Counted from the first letter of the stretch, positions 33,428 through 45,025 are shown. The stretch is 64,000 nt of DNA from Daucus carota subsp. sativus (GCF_001625215.2 NC_030385.2:3899135-3963134); one strand, 5' to 3'. The notes: generated by a model from the sequence alone, not told the origin. Made by a program: numbers and translations.

Positions 33428-34738
33428 TCATATATCAAAAGGATCTTGTGAATCTTGAAATAACTCGCTGTTATATGGATCATTATTGTTTATTGAATTT
33501 TGACTGGAGCTTGTCTCTTCTTTGTCGGAGGCATCTTCTTCAATATTGCTTACTCTCGCATTAATTACTTGAATCAAGGATTTCAATTCATCATTAGATA
33601 ATTTACTGACTGAATCAAAATCCAAAGATGTTGAAGGACCAGAAGGACTACTACAATGTTCCTTTTCTTTGGAGATAGCTTTACTGATTTGAATTGGAGG
33701 GAATTCCTTCTGAACTTGACCAACAATCCGATTTACATCAAACTTATCCCACCATTTAATAAAAAATGTTCTGGAGACATGACTAATTTGACTATGTTGA
33801 CTGATTATTGCTTCCGACTGCATTGTGGAAACAATTGTTGACTGAACTGGAGTCTTCAGGTTATATTGCCATTTTAAAATCCAAGGGATTTTATATTTGC
33901 TACAAAATTGAAGCAATATTGGGATACCTTCAGATTTAGGGTTTACTTTTTGTTTACTAAAATGGGTTATTTGGGCTTTAAGTTGATCTGGAATAATGGC
34001 ATCTGAAGGGCCAAATCTAGACCACCAAAGGGTAAACCATAGAGGAATCTGACTTTTGAATTTATGATCAAATTGGATAAACCAGGAATGACTAAAAGTC
34101 TGATTCTGGTATAAGAATACTTTACTCCATGCTTCAATGTAGTCATAATAACAGAAATGGTTATTTTCTATTAAATGAAGATCTGAAGGATGATCACAAA
34201 ATTCTGATTGAGAAATAATCTGTTTAATATACAGAGAATGATACAAAACTTTGGTATCATCTTTTCTGTCTAAAATGGGCTTGATTACTATGGAATCAGT
34301 TTGAATTAAAATGTCTTTATAATAGGATAATGACTTGTATGGAGCAAATGGAATAAAATGCCAACCCTTAGGAAAGAACTGGGCAGCAAGTTTTACTGGA
34401 TTATTTTTTGGTTCCATGAAATGTTCCACAAAAAATAAGTTTACTTCAAAATTAACAATGTAGTCTGAAGTAGAACTATTTTGACTGAATATGGGTTTTT
34501 GGGATATTTTACTAGCAGCATTTGAAGGCCCAAAAGGGTCAAAAGCTGGAGGTTTACTAGCTAAAACTGAATTAAAAGGCCGAGGGATTTGGCCCAAAAC
34601 CTGGTATCTGTTTACTATGTCCACGGCTTGGACTGGGTTTACTGGATGGGGAACAATCGCTCCTCTGATAGAACTAGCATAACTAACTGGAGAAGATTTT
34701 CCTCTCCCTCTTGAAGTACTGCCACCTCTAACACTCAT
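33428..34738 (-). CDS. Pararetrovirus ORF2, copy B, unknown function
   Basis: 436 residues and nearly identical to the copy A protein; I noticed one residue change near the C-terminus. It has the same ATGA overlap with ORF1, the same basic start, tryptophan-rich middle and acidic tail. Preservation of this frame in both copies points to recent integration or to constraint before integration. Confidence 0.75.
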   Translation of the reverse strand: MSVRGGSTSRGRGKSSPVSYASSIRGAIVPHPVNPVQAVDIVNRYQVLGQIPRPFNSVLASKPPAFDPFGPSNAASKISQKPIFSQNSSTSDYIVNFEVNLFFVEHFMEPKNNPVKLAAQFFPKGWHFIPFAPYKSLSYYKDILIQTDSIVIKPILDRKDDTKVLYHSLYIKQIISQSEFCDHPSDLHLIENNHFCYYDYIEAWSKVFLYQNQTFSHSWFIQFDHKFKSQIPLWFTLWWSRFGPSDAIIPDQLKAQITHFSKQKVNPKSEGIPILLQFCSKYKIPWILKWQYNLKTPVQSTIVSTMQSEAIISQHSQISHVSRTFFIKWWDKFDVNRIVGQVQKEFPPIQISKAISKEKEHCSSPSGPSTSLDFDSVSKLSNDELKSLIQVINARVSNIEEDASDKEETSSSQNSINNNDPYNSELFQDSQDPFDI

Positions 34739-37700
34739 TTTGACTCTCCTGTTTGTAAAAACTCTCTGGTTAAGAAATCAGGGATAGAATTTTCACTTCC
34801 TTTAATATACTCAATATCAAAATCAAAAATACTCAATAAAGCTTGCCATCTAGCAAAAATTTGTTTAGAAGCTATATTTTCAACATCTTTTTCTAAAATA
34901 TATTTTGCTGACTTACAGTCTATTCTTACTAAGAATTTTTGATTTAAAATATCATTTTGGAATTTATTAATACATAAAACTAAACTTAAAATCTCTTTTT
35001 TAATAGTTGAATAACTTTTCTGAGTAATATTCCAAGCACCTGAGTGAAAACAAACAATTTGTTCACGGGAAGTAGGAGTTAATTTTTGTTTGAGGATTCC
35101 TCCAAATCCAATTTCAGAGGCATCTGTTTCAACAATTTTGAAAGCTAGAGGATTTGAAATACCAAGACAGGGTAAAGTTTTAACATATTTTTTAATATCT
35201 TGGACTATAGAAGTATGAATTGAAGTCCAAGGGGAAGGGTTACTTTGTAGACGTTCAAATAAGGGTTTGCATTGTTTCCTCAAATCTTTATAAAATTCTC
35301 CTATGTAATTAAGAGACCCTAAAAATCTTTGGAGTTGGGTTTTGTCTAGAATTTCATCTGGGAATTTATCTGCAAACTCAATAGCTCTGTCAATGGGTTT
35401 AATATGACCATATTGAATATTATGACCAAGAAATCTAACTTTGGTTTGGAATAGCGAGCATTTACTGGGAGAAAGAACTAACCCATTGGTTTTGATTGTT
35501 TTGAAAAAAGAATTCAAATGTTTCCAATGTTCTTCAATTGAATTTGAATAAATAAGAACATCATCAATATAAACAATTGTGAAATGGCTGAACTGGTTTA
35601 GAATATCATTCATAATATTTTGGAACTCACTAGGGGCATTCTTAAGACCAAATGGCATAACACACCATTCAAAATGACCAAAAGGGGTGGTAAATGCTGT
35701 TTTATACCTATCTTCCTCAGCTATTTGAATTTGCCAAAATCCGCTTTTTAGATCAAATTTACTAAAGACTACTGCTTGACTTAACCTATTAATTAAATCT
35801 TTCTTTATAGGTAATGGATATCTAATCCATTCAATGACTTTGTTTAATGGCTTATAATTAATTACTAATCTGGGGACACCTCTTTCTTTTTCAGCATTTT
35901 TGTTAACATAAAATGCTGCACAAGACCAAGGGGACTTACTTTTCGTGATTAATCCTTTTTTTAATAAATCATTTATTTCTTGTTTACATAGTTCCATCTG
36001 TTCATGACTCATCTGGATAGGTCTAGCTTTAGTTGGTATTAAATGTTCTTTAAATTCTTTAGCATAAGGAATTTTAACAACATGCTTTTTTCTATGCCAA
36101 AAAGCATGGGGAACATCAGAACATACTTCTTTAATTAATATGTCATTAAAGATTTTTATTTTCTTTTGTAAATAATTATCTTTTAATTGTTCTTCAATTC
36201 TCTTATATCTAATTTCAGTTTTTAAATATTTTAAATGGTTTCTTTTATTATTTAATATATTAAGGGTTTTAGAAATTGATTGTTCTTGAATAATTTTTAA
36301 ATCTCTTTCTCTAGGTTCATTAGTAAATTTAAACGTTACTTTTTGTCCTAAATGACTACTTATTAGTCCTTTAGTAGTGGTTGTAAATGGGTATAATAAA
36401 TATATAAATGGTAATCCTAAAATCAACTTATCAGTCATATTTTTTATTAAAACAAAGGACGTTTTGAAACATACGTTGTCTTGACAAATATGAACTTTAG
36501 ATAATTTATATTTAATATCCATTTGACTACCATTAGCAGAGCTTAATCTTTCATTAGTTTTTTCATAATAACTAGTTGGGATTAACCCTTCTTGGATACA
36601 ATTTAAATCAACACCAGAATCAATTAAAGCTGGGAGTTCTATGGTGAATGATTTATTAATAACTAATTTAACATTGATATACCATTTTTGGATAGTGATA
36701 TCCTTTAATCTTTTTAAAGAATTTCCTAGGCTTACTAGATTGTTTTCTGTATAATTTTTAGAAGTTTCCTCTCTTTCTTCTTCTGAAGAAGAATCATGGA
36801 TCCTTAAATTTGGTTTAATATCTTCAATTTCCTGTCTTAATTTAGGAATTTCTTGTTTTAAATTAAATATTTCTTTCTTTATATTATTAACTTCTTGATT
36901 TAAATTGGCTAAAGTAACTTCTTTAATAGGACTTTTAAATCTTTCAAGAGTTTTATTAAGACTAACCATTGGTTTTTCTAATTTTTTATTATCTTTAAAC
37001 TCTTTATTATCTGTTAATAATATTTTGAGTTTATTTATGTATTGAGTCTTTAGTTCAGGATCTGTTATTTTACTAATTAACTCAATTAATAAACTTTGTT
37101 CTTCTTCTTCTTTAGTTAAAACATTTAATGTTTTATTTTTTGTTAAAACATTTACTGTTTTATTACAACAATCTTTATTGCAATTATCTTTACATCCTAT
37201 GGTTATATTTGGTTCACTATTACTATTATCATCAGTATCACTAGTGTTGTGGGAAGGTATTCCAGAATAATTATCAGAACTATAATTATTCTCAATTCGC
37301 ATTAAATTTAAAATTATATCAGTGTTCTCATCTGATATATTTAATTGGTTAAGTTTTTCTTTAACTCTACATTCATTTTTATAATGACCAAGTTTACCAC
37401 AACCATGACATACTACTTTACTTTTGTCAAATTTTTTATTAAGTTTAGGATGACTCTTAAAGTTTCTTTTCTTAAAAGTTTTTGGTTTTTTATAATACTC
37501 TAGATTATTTCTTTTATGACTTCTTGTTTTAATATGGTGCTTAGTTTTTCTAGAAGGTGCTATTGGTGGTAAGCCATATTGTTCACAAAAGGTTCCTAAC
37601 TCATATTTAGCTTTATCCTTATCTTTATTAATTTGTTTATTGATCTTAGAATCAATGCACATTTTTAATCCTGTCTTTTGAATTTGACTTATTATATCAC

Positions 37701-39735
37701 CATATGTTAAATTATCATAGTCAATGAATCCTAAGTTTTTACTTAATTCTTCTCTAATTTTGTGTGCAAAAAGATTTGGTAATCCATTAACAAATTTTTC
37801 TTTCCAGAAAGAATTATTACTGTCATCTCTCATCATTACTCTTGAGGTAAAAACATCTTTATACCATCTAAAATCACTTAAAGTAGGACAAGTTAAATTA
37901 CTTAGCTGATCATGAATTCTTTCTGTGATATTACTAGGTGTTCCTATAAAATGTTTTATTATAGTGTATATTAATGTATTTATTCCATCAGGTGGTCCCA
38001 TTCCTATATCTATGTCGAATATAGGATTCCCTTCATCATCTTTCTGAATAGCATACATAATGCTATCTCTAGTTTCTGTAGTAAGATGCTTATCCCACCA
38101 TGCTCTAATAGTTCCAGTAAATCCTCCGGCTAGGATTGCTACTATTTCTGGTTGTCCTAGGTTATTAAAAGATGTCAAATAACTGTTAGCTACCATGGAC
38201 ATGTGATTTAGTTTTATTAATAATTCGTGTTCGCTAAGACCATCTATATTCCATTCGTAAGTTTGACTAGAGGAAACAGAAAATTGATTATCTAAATTTC
38301 TTTCTTCAAACTGTAGATCTGGGGGAGTTGGTCTAGAGTACCAATTTTTTGTTAAACTAGTTGGATTAGGATTTTTAAAACTTAATTTTTTAAATTGATT
38401 TTCAATGTTACTGATAATGGACTCATCACTATCACTACTATCTTCATTTCTTCCTAAAACAGCTACGGTTTTAGTTTCTGGTTTATCTAATTTTTTAATT
38501 AACCTATCAATAGATTTTACCAGTTCTTGGTCCTTGTTGGGTAATCCCTTACCATATCTATTATTTGTTAAATTTAATAGAGGTTTTTCTAGTTTAATTT
38601 CTTGGTTTTGGATTAAAGTTTTATCTTCAAATTTTTCTTCAATTTTGTCCAACTGTTTTCCTATGGTTATTAAACATTGATTAGTATAATTATTTTGTTC
38701 AATGATTTTCTTTTCTTCACTATTATTCCCATTAGATATTTTAAAAGGGGAAGCAGTAACAAAATCATTTTTTACTGGAATAATTATGTTTTCTACAGGT
38801 GGATGGCTAGAAGTTACTTTTGATCTATCTTCTTTATTCCATTGGGTTTTAGTTATTACATTACACTTACCATAATATTTTTCATACCATATATAAAATG
38901 TAATATTTATTTTTTCTTTTATTATAAATTTTTTCCATTTATTAACTATTTTTTCTCTATCGTTATGATTGTGGTTATTCCTAAATTGGTGTCTTTTTTC
39001 TTTATTATTTTTTGAATTAAAATCTTCATTTAAATTTTCCCAATTAACTGTAAATTCTTTATTAATAACAAGAAGTTGGTTATTAGTTGGTTTTGGTTCA
39101 AAATCTGAATGTGTAGGAGATAAATTTTGTTCATCTTCTTCTATTACTTGACTGTTGGTAGAATAAAAAGGACAACTTGTTTGACCTTCATTTATTATAC
39201 CTTTTGTTCTTATTTCTCTAAGTTTATGTTTACTTAATAGTTCTGAATCTTTCCTGGAGGCTGTTGATGAATCAACTAACTCTTCTAAGATTAGAGGTCT
39301 ATTTGGATTATCAAAACTTATTCTAACTGTACCATCTAAATATTGTCTAACATTTTCTAAATTCATTATATTATTATTTATTGGTCTTTGGGGTATTTCA
39401 TTTTCTAAAATCCATTGACTGGGGAGATTAATATCTTTCCAAAGGATTGTTTTTGGAACTTGAATATTGGCTTCACTAGTACTTCCTTGAATTAAAACAG
39501 TTTTATCTTTAGGACTTTTGTTTAAAGAATGAATATTTAAATCTGTTTTCATAGTTTTATAATGGATTCTATATATTAAAGCTAAAGGTTGTGACCCTTC
39601 AATCATTTGGGTTATCTCTCCTGCAGTTTTAATATTTAGAGTTAAAGCTTTTAATAAATGGGGGTCATTAAGACTTAAAGTAAAGTCAGGAAAGCAATTA
39701 AAATGGATTGGTCCATTATGAAGGCTAGATTCCAT
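34735..39735 (-). CDS. Pararetrovirus polyprotein ORF1, copy B (N-terminus missing)
   Basis: The frame is open back to the junction at about 39885, but the first ATG is inside the movement-protein core at 39735, giving 1,666 residues. The core carries typical 30K-family blocks (YNYIHIGLIQVAVKPL, a conserved D in LRDARF, then FTLSLNDPHL). Downstream domains match copy A: CCHC knuckle (37367-37410), aspartic protease, RT with YIDD, and RNase H. The protease motif reads LIDSGVD instead of LIDSGAD in copy A, a change at the usually conserved residue after DSG, shared with copy C. Without its N-terminus and upstream leader this copy is probably not expressed as in the virus. Confidence 0.88.
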   Translation of the reverse strand: MESSLHNGPIHFNCFPDFTLSLNDPHLLKALTLNIKTAGEITQMIEGSQPLALIYRIHYKTMKTDLNIHSLNKSPKDKTVLIQGSTSEANIQVPKTILWKDINLPSQWILENEIPQRPINNNIMNLENVRQYLDGTVRISFDNPNRPLILEELVDSSTASRKDSELLSKHKLREIRTKGIINEGQTSCPFYSTNSQVIEEDEQNLSPTHSDFEPKPTNNQLLVINKEFTVNWENLNEDFNSKNNKEKRHQFRNNHNHNDREKIVNKWKKFIIKEKINITFYIWYEKYYGKCNVITKTQWNKEDRSKVTSSHPPVENIIIPVKNDFVTASPFKISNGNNSEEKKIIEQNNYTNQCLITIGKQLDKIEEKFEDKTLIQNQEIKLEKPLLNLTNNRYGKGLPNKDQELVKSIDRLIKKLDKPETKTVAVLGRNEDSSDSDESIISNIENQFKKLSFKNPNPTSLTKNWYSRPTPPDLQFEERNLDNQFSVSSSQTYEWNIDGLSEHELLIKLNHMSMVANSYLTSFNNLGQPEIVAILAGGFTGTIRAWWDKHLTTETRDSIMYAIQKDDEGNPIFDIDIGMGPPDGINTLIYTIIKHFIGTPSNITERIHDQLSNLTCPTLSDFRWYKDVFTSRVMMRDDSNNSFWKEKFVNGLPNLFAHKIREELSKNLGFIDYDNLTYGDIISQIQKTGLKMCIDSKINKQINKDKDKAKYELGTFCEQYGLPPIAPSRKTKHHIKTRSHKRNNLEYYKKPKTFKKRNFKSHPKLNKKFDKSKVVCHGCGKLGHYKNECRVKEKLNQLNISDENTDIILNLMRIENNYSSDNYSGIPSHNTSDTDDNSNSEPNITIGCKDNCNKDCCNKTVNVLTKNKTLNVLTKEEEEQSLLIELISKITDPELKTQYINKLKILLTDNKEFKDNKKLEKPMVSLNKTLERFKSPIKEVTLANLNQEVNNIKKEIFNLKQEIPKLRQEIEDIKPNLRIHDSSSEEEREETSKNYTENNLVSLGNSLKRLKDITIQKWYINVKLVINKSFTIELPALIDSGVDLNCIQEGLIPTSYYEKTNERLSSANGSQMDIKYKLSKVHICQDNVCFKTSFVLIKNMTDKLILGLPFIYLLYPFTTTTKGLISSHLGQKVTFKFTNEPRERDLKIIQEQSISKTLNILNNKRNHLKYLKTEIRYKRIEEQLKDNYLQKKIKIFNDILIKEVCSDVPHAFWHRKKHVVKIPYAKEFKEHLIPTKARPIQMSHEQMELCKQEINDLLKKGLITKSKSPWSCAAFYVNKNAEKERGVPRLVINYKPLNKVIEWIRYPLPIKKDLINRLSQAVVFSKFDLKSGFWQIQIAEEDRYKTAFTTPFGHFEWCVMPFGLKNAPSEFQNIMNDILNQFSHFTIVYIDDVLIYSNSIEEHWKHLNSFFKTIKTNGLVLSPSKCSLFQTKVRFLGHNIQYGHIKPIDRAIEFADKFPDEILDKTQLQRFLGSLNYIGEFYKDLRKQCKPLFERLQSNPSPWTSIHTSIVQDIKKYVKTLPCLGISNPLAFKIVETDASEIGFGGILKQKLTPTSREQIVCFHSGAWNITQKSYSTIKKEILSLVLCINKFQNDILNQKFLVRIDCKSAKYILEKDVENIASKQIFARWQALLSIFDFDIEYIKGSENSIPDFLTREFLQTGESK

Positions 39736-40507
39736 TATTCCTAATATACTAGGAACATAGTTTAAAAATCTCGCATCTCTTAAGCATAATAATATACTAG
39801 AATTAATACCTTTAATAGTTAATGGTTTTACTGCAACTTGAATTAATCCTATATGAATATAATTGTAACCTTTTTTTCTATATTTTACTTTTCGTGATTA
39901 ATCCTTTTTTTAATAAATCATTTATTTCTTGTTTACATAGTTCCATCTGTTCATGACTCATCTGGATAGGTCTAGCTTTAGTTGGTATTAAATGTTCTTT
40001 AAATTCTTTAGCATAAGGAATTTTAACAACATGCTTTTTTCTATGCCAAAAAGCATGGGGAACATCAGAACATACTTCTTTAATTAATATGTCATTAAAG
40101 ATTTTTATTTTCTTTTGTAAATAATTATCTTTTAATTGTTCTTCAATTCTCTTATATCTAATTTCAGTTTTTAAATATTTTAAATGGTTTCTTTTATTAT
40201 TTAATATATTAAGGGTTTTAGAAATTGATTGTTCTTGAATAATTTTTAAATCTCTTTCTCTAGGTTCAGTAGTAAATTTAAACGTTACTTTTTGTCCTAA
40301 ATGACTACTTATTAGTCCTTTAGTAGTGGTTGTAAATGGGTATAATAAATATATAAATGGTAATCCTAAAATCAACTTATCAGTCATATTTTTTATTAAA
40401 ACAAAGGACGTTTTGAAACATACGTTGTCTTGACAAATATGAACTTTAGATAATTTATATTTAATATCCATTTGACTACCATTAGCAGAGCTTAATCTTT
40501 CATTAGT

Positions 40508-41620
40508 TTTTTCATAGGGAAAATAGATTTTTTTGCCACCCAACTTATTATTTGTTTAGAAACCTACCACTGAACTATAATTTTTTTCTTTTTTGCCACT
40601 AATATTAGGTTCATATTTTTTTTTTGTCACTAACGTTAGGTTCGGATTTGATTATTAACACTATGTTATTCTTTTAAGAGTTAATTGCATTTGACATCCC
40701 TTTAATTTCAGCATGTTGCACATTGCACCTAATAGTTTTGGAATAAACACTATGCAGCCCCTTACTTTTAACCCGTAGATACTTTGCACCCTTTCCGTTA
40801 TCTTCTGCCGTTATCGTTAACTTTTGAAGGGGCATTTTGGGAAATGCCCTAAATGTGTCCTAGGTAGTTTATCTTAGAGGACGAGAGTACGGATTTTTTT
40901 ACTCAGAAAGGAAATCTCAAAATTAATTTATAGAACTATATTTATAAAAAGGAACCTTAAAATACGTGACAAGTAGTGGTAAAGAACTATAAATTCAAGT
41001 GATACCATATATTTGTGGAGTCTTAAAATAATTTATAAAACTAAATTTTTTAGGTTTTTAAAATACCTGTTAAACTCTCATACTTCAAGGTAAACTAGCT
41101 AATGGACACATAGATGACTGTATATAATGTTATAGACACATATCATATCACCTTAATATTGCAGACTACCACTATATTTTTATAATGCTAAAAAAATGAC
41201 ATATTGTTAATAATCAAATTAAAACATAACGTTAGTGACAAGAAAAAATCCAACGTTTTTTTAAGGAAAAAAAACCAATATTAAATTTTATTCAGAAAAA
41301 ATAAAATAAAATAATTTTTTAAATTTTTTGGGTCTCAAAATGGGTGTCCACTCTCGTCCTCCAAGGTAAACTACCTCGGACACAACATAAAGATATAGAC
41401 ACATATCAGATCGCCATTATATTGCAGACTAACACTATATTTTAATAATACTAAAAAAAATAACATAGTTTTAATAATCAAATCCGAACCTAACGTTAGT
41501 GACAAAAAAAAATCCGAACCTAACATTAGTGACAAAAAAGAAAAAAATTATAGTTCAGTGGTAGGTTTCTAAACAAATAATAAGTTGGATGGCAAAAAAA
41601 TCTATTTTCCCTTTTTCATA
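40508..41620. mobile_element. Mutator-like MITE with 9-bp target duplication
   Basis: The element spans 40517-41611 (1,095 bp). It starts GGGAAAATAGATTTTTTTGC and ends with the inverse. The inverted repeats run about 154 bp with a few mismatches (to about 40670 and from about 41457). TTTTTCATA flanks it exactly on both sides (40508-40516 and 41612-41620), and copies A and B carry this site once. Long inverted repeats and a 9-bp target define MULE-type elements. The right arm is partly duplicated inside (about 41070-41258 against 41350-41510). It has no transposase. Confidence 0.92.
40671..40853. repeat. Dispersed repeat within the MULE MITE, shared with 54896-55045
   Basis: The stretch from AAGAGTTAATTGCA to CTGCCGTTATCGTTAAC resembles the reverse complement of 54896-55045. 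Both share the attgca/attaca start, the ccctta/cccct blocks and the GCCGTTAAC end. It looks like an older repeat family captured by, or ancestral to, this MITE. Confidence 0.5.
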
Positions 41621-44600
41621 ATAACTAGTTGGGATTAACCCTTCTTGGATACAATTTAAATCAACACCAGAATCAATTAAAGCTGGGAGTTCTATGGTGA
41701 ATGATTTATTAATAACTAATTTAACATTGATATACCATTTTTGGATAGTGATATCCTTTAATCTTTTTAAAGAATTTCCTAGGCTTACTAGATTGTTTTC
41801 TGTATAATTTTTAGAAGTTTCCTCTCTTTCTTCTTCTGAAGAAGAATCATGGATCCTTAAATTTGGTTTAATATCTTCAATTTCCTGTCTTAATTTAGGA
41901 ATTTCTTGTTTTAAATTAAATATTTCTTTCTTTATATTATTAACTTCTTGATTTAAATTGGCTAAAGTAACTTCTTTAATAGGACTTTTAAATCTTTCAA
42001 GAGTTTTATTAAGACTAACCATTGGTTTTTCTAATTTTTTATTATCTTTAAACTCTTTATTATCTGTTAATAATATTTTGAGTTTATTTATGTATTGAGT
42101 CTTTAGTTCAGGATCTGTTATTTTACTAATTAACTCAATTAATAAACTTTGTTCTTCTTCTTCTTTAGTTAAAACATTTAATGTTTTATTTTTTGTTAAA
42201 ACATTTACTGTTTTATTACAACAATCTTTATTGCAATTATCTTTACATCCTATGGTTATATTTGGTTCACTATTACTATTATCATCAGTATCACTAGTGT
42301 TGTGGGAAGGTATTCCAGAATAATTATCAGAACTATAATTATTCTCAATTCGCATTAAATTTAAAATTATATCAGTGTTCTCATCTGATATATTTAATTG
42401 GTTAAGTTTTTCTTTAACTCTACATTCATTTTTATAATGACCAAGTTTACCACAACCATGACATACTACTTTACTTTTGTCAAATTTTTTATTAAGTTTA
42501 GGATGACTCTTAAAGTTTCTTTTCTTAAAAGTTTTTGGTTTTTTATAATACTCTAGATTATTTCTTTTATGACTTCTTGTTTTAATATGGTGCTTAGTTT
42601 TTCTAGAAGGTGCTATTGGTGGTAAGCCATATTGTTCACAAAAGGTTCCTAACTCATATTTAGCTTTATCCTTATCTTTATTAATTTGTTTATTGATCTT
42701 AGAATCAATGCACATTTTTAATCCTGTCTTTTGAATTTGACTTATTATATCACCATATGTTAAATTATCATAGTCAATGAATCCTAAGTTTTTACTTAAT
42801 TCTTCTCTAATTTTGTGTGCAAAAAGATTTGGTAATCCATTAACAAATTTTTCTTTCCAGAAAGAATTATTACTGTCATCTCTCATCATTACTCTTGAGG
42901 TAAAAACATCTTTATACCATCTAAAATCACTTAAAGTAGGACAAGTTAAATTACTTAGCTGATCATGAATTCTTTCTGTGATATTACTAGGTGTTCCTAT
43001 AAAATGTTTTATTATAGTGTATATTAATGTATTTATTCCATCAGGTGGTCCCATTCCTATATCTATGTCGAATATAGGATTCCCTTCATCATCTTTCTGA
43101 ATAGCATACATAATGCTATCTCTAGTTTCTGTAGTAAGATGCTTATCCCACCATGCTCTAATAGTTCCAGTAAATCCTCCGGCTAGGATTGCTACTATTT
43201 CTGGTTGTCCTAGGTTATTAAAAGATGTCAAATAACTGTTAGCTACCATGGACATGTGATTTAGTTTTATTAATAATTCGTGTTCGCTAAGACCATCTAT
43301 ATTCCATTCGTAAGTTTGACTAGAGGAAACAGAAAATTGATTATCTAAATTTCTTTCTTCAAACTGTAGATCTGGGGGAGTTGGTCTAGAGTACCAATTT
43401 TTTGTTAAACTAGTTGGATTAGGATTTTTAAAACTTAATTTTTTAAATTGATTTTCAATGTTACTGATAATGGACTCATCACTATCACTACTATCTTCAT
43501 TTCTTCCTAAAACAGCTACGGTTTTAGTTTCTGGTTTATCTAATTTTTTAATTAACCTATCAATAGATTTTACCAGTTCTTGGTCCTTGTTGGGTAATCC
43601 CTTACCATATCTATTATTTGTTAAATTTAATAGAGGTTTTTCTAGTTTAATTTCTTGGTTTTGGATTAAAGTTTTATCTTCAAATTTTTCTTCAATTTTG
43701 TCTAACTGTTTTCCTATGGTTATTAAACATTGATTAGTATAATTATTTTGTTCAATGATTTTCTTTTCTTCACTATTATTCCCATTAGATATTTTAAAAG
43801 GGGAAGCAGTAACAAAATCATTTTTTACTGGAATAATTATGTTTTCTACAGGTGGATGGCTAGAAGTTACTTTTGATCTATCTTCTTTATTCCATTGGGT
43901 TTTAGTTATTACATTACACTTACCATAATATTTTTCATACCATATATAAAATGTAATATTTATTTTTTCTTTTATTATAAATTTTTTCCATTTATTAACT
44001 ATTTTTTCTCTATCGTTATGATTGTGGTTATTCCTAAATTGGTGTCTTTTTTCTTTATTATTTTTTGAATTAAAATCTTCATTTAAATTTTCCCAATTAA
44101 CTGTAAATTCTTTATTAATAACAAGAAGTTGGTTATTAGTTGGTTTTGGTTCAAAATCTGAATGTGTAGGAGATAAATTTTGTTCATCTTCTTCTATTAC
44201 TTGACTGTTGGTAGAATAAAAAGGACAACTTGTTTGACCTTCATTTATTATACCTTTTGTTCTTATTTCTCTAAGTTTATGTTTACTTAATAGTTCTGAA
44301 TCTTTCCTGGAGGCTGTTGATGAATCAACTAACTCTTCTAAGATTAGAGGTCTATTTGGATTATCAAAACTTATTCTAACTGTACCATCTAAATATTGTC
44401 TAACATTTTCTAAATTCATTATATTATTATTTATTGGTCTTTGGGGTATTTCATTTTCTAAAATCCATTGACTGGGGAGATTAATATCTTTCCAAAGGAT
44501 TGTTTTTGGAACTTGAATATTGGCTTCACTAGTACTTCCTTGAATTAAAACAGTTTTATCTTTAGGACTTTTGTTTAAAGAATGAATATTTAAATCTGTT

Positions 44601-44920
44601 TTCATAGTTTTATAATGGATTCTATATATTAAAGCTAAAGGTTGTGACCCTTCAATCATTTGGGTTATCTCTCCTGCAGTTTTAATATTTAGAGTTAAAG
44701 CTTTTAATAAATGGGGGTCATTAAGACTTAAAGTAAAGTCAGGAAAGCAATTAAAATGGATTGGTCCATTATGAAGGCTAGATTCCATTATTCCTAATAT
44801 ACTAGGAACATAGTTTAAAAATCTCGCATCTCTTAAGCATAATAATATACTAGAATTAATACCTTTAATAGTTAATGGTTTTACTGCAACTTGAATTAAT
44901 CCTATATGAATATAATTGTA

Positions 44921-45025
44921 TAGCCCAGTGGTGGGTTTATCCTCTGTTGTCCCGGGACATCCGGGATTGTTAGAACAGATACTAATTTGTAAGGCATATA
45001 AGCCTGCATTGTCAAAAAAAAAAAA
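44921..45025 (+). mobile_element. SINE-like sequence at the viral right border (putative)
   Basis: Starts with an A-box-like TAGCCCAGTGGTGG, ends with GCATATAAGCC, a short spacer and an A12 tail. The 3' part resembles the SINE-like pair in the SWEET intron (GTATAAGCC, then A-rich). It abuts viral copy C with no spacer. No target duplication and no clear B box are seen, so the call is tentative. Confidence 0.45.

Larger units (their letters stand above)
32266..39885 (-). mobile_element. Endogenous pararetrovirus copy B
   Basis: Middle copy of the tandem array: partial ORF1, complete ORF2, and the intergenic/promoter/leader region that leads into copy A. Its 5' end starts inside the movement-protein domain (KYRKKGYNY region, about 39880) and joins copy C sequence inside RT, so the first part of ORF1 and its own leader are missing. 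Differences from copy A over the shared stretch are a few single bases. Confidence 0.85.
39885..44920 (-). pseudogene. Endogenous pararetrovirus copy C (truncated, interrupted)
   Basis: Third copy, read on the minus strand from the movement-protein core (44920, at the YNYIHIG region) through coat protein, CCHC knuckle (about 42420-42463) and protease motif (LIDSGVD, as in copy B). There it is interrupted by a Mutator-like MITE (40517-41611). It resumes at YEKTNERLSS and stops within RT (ITKS, about 39885), where copy B begins. ORF2, RNase H and the leader are absent. The 41555-45043 frame adds a false N-terminus from flanking SINE-like DNA and a false C-terminus from the MITE. It is clearly non-functional. 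Confidence 0.88.

Noticed and set aside
39878..40543. 221-residue frame as a separate viral gene
   Set aside because: It is the RT-proximal part of copy C ORF1 after the MITE insertion; its first residues come from the MITE end.
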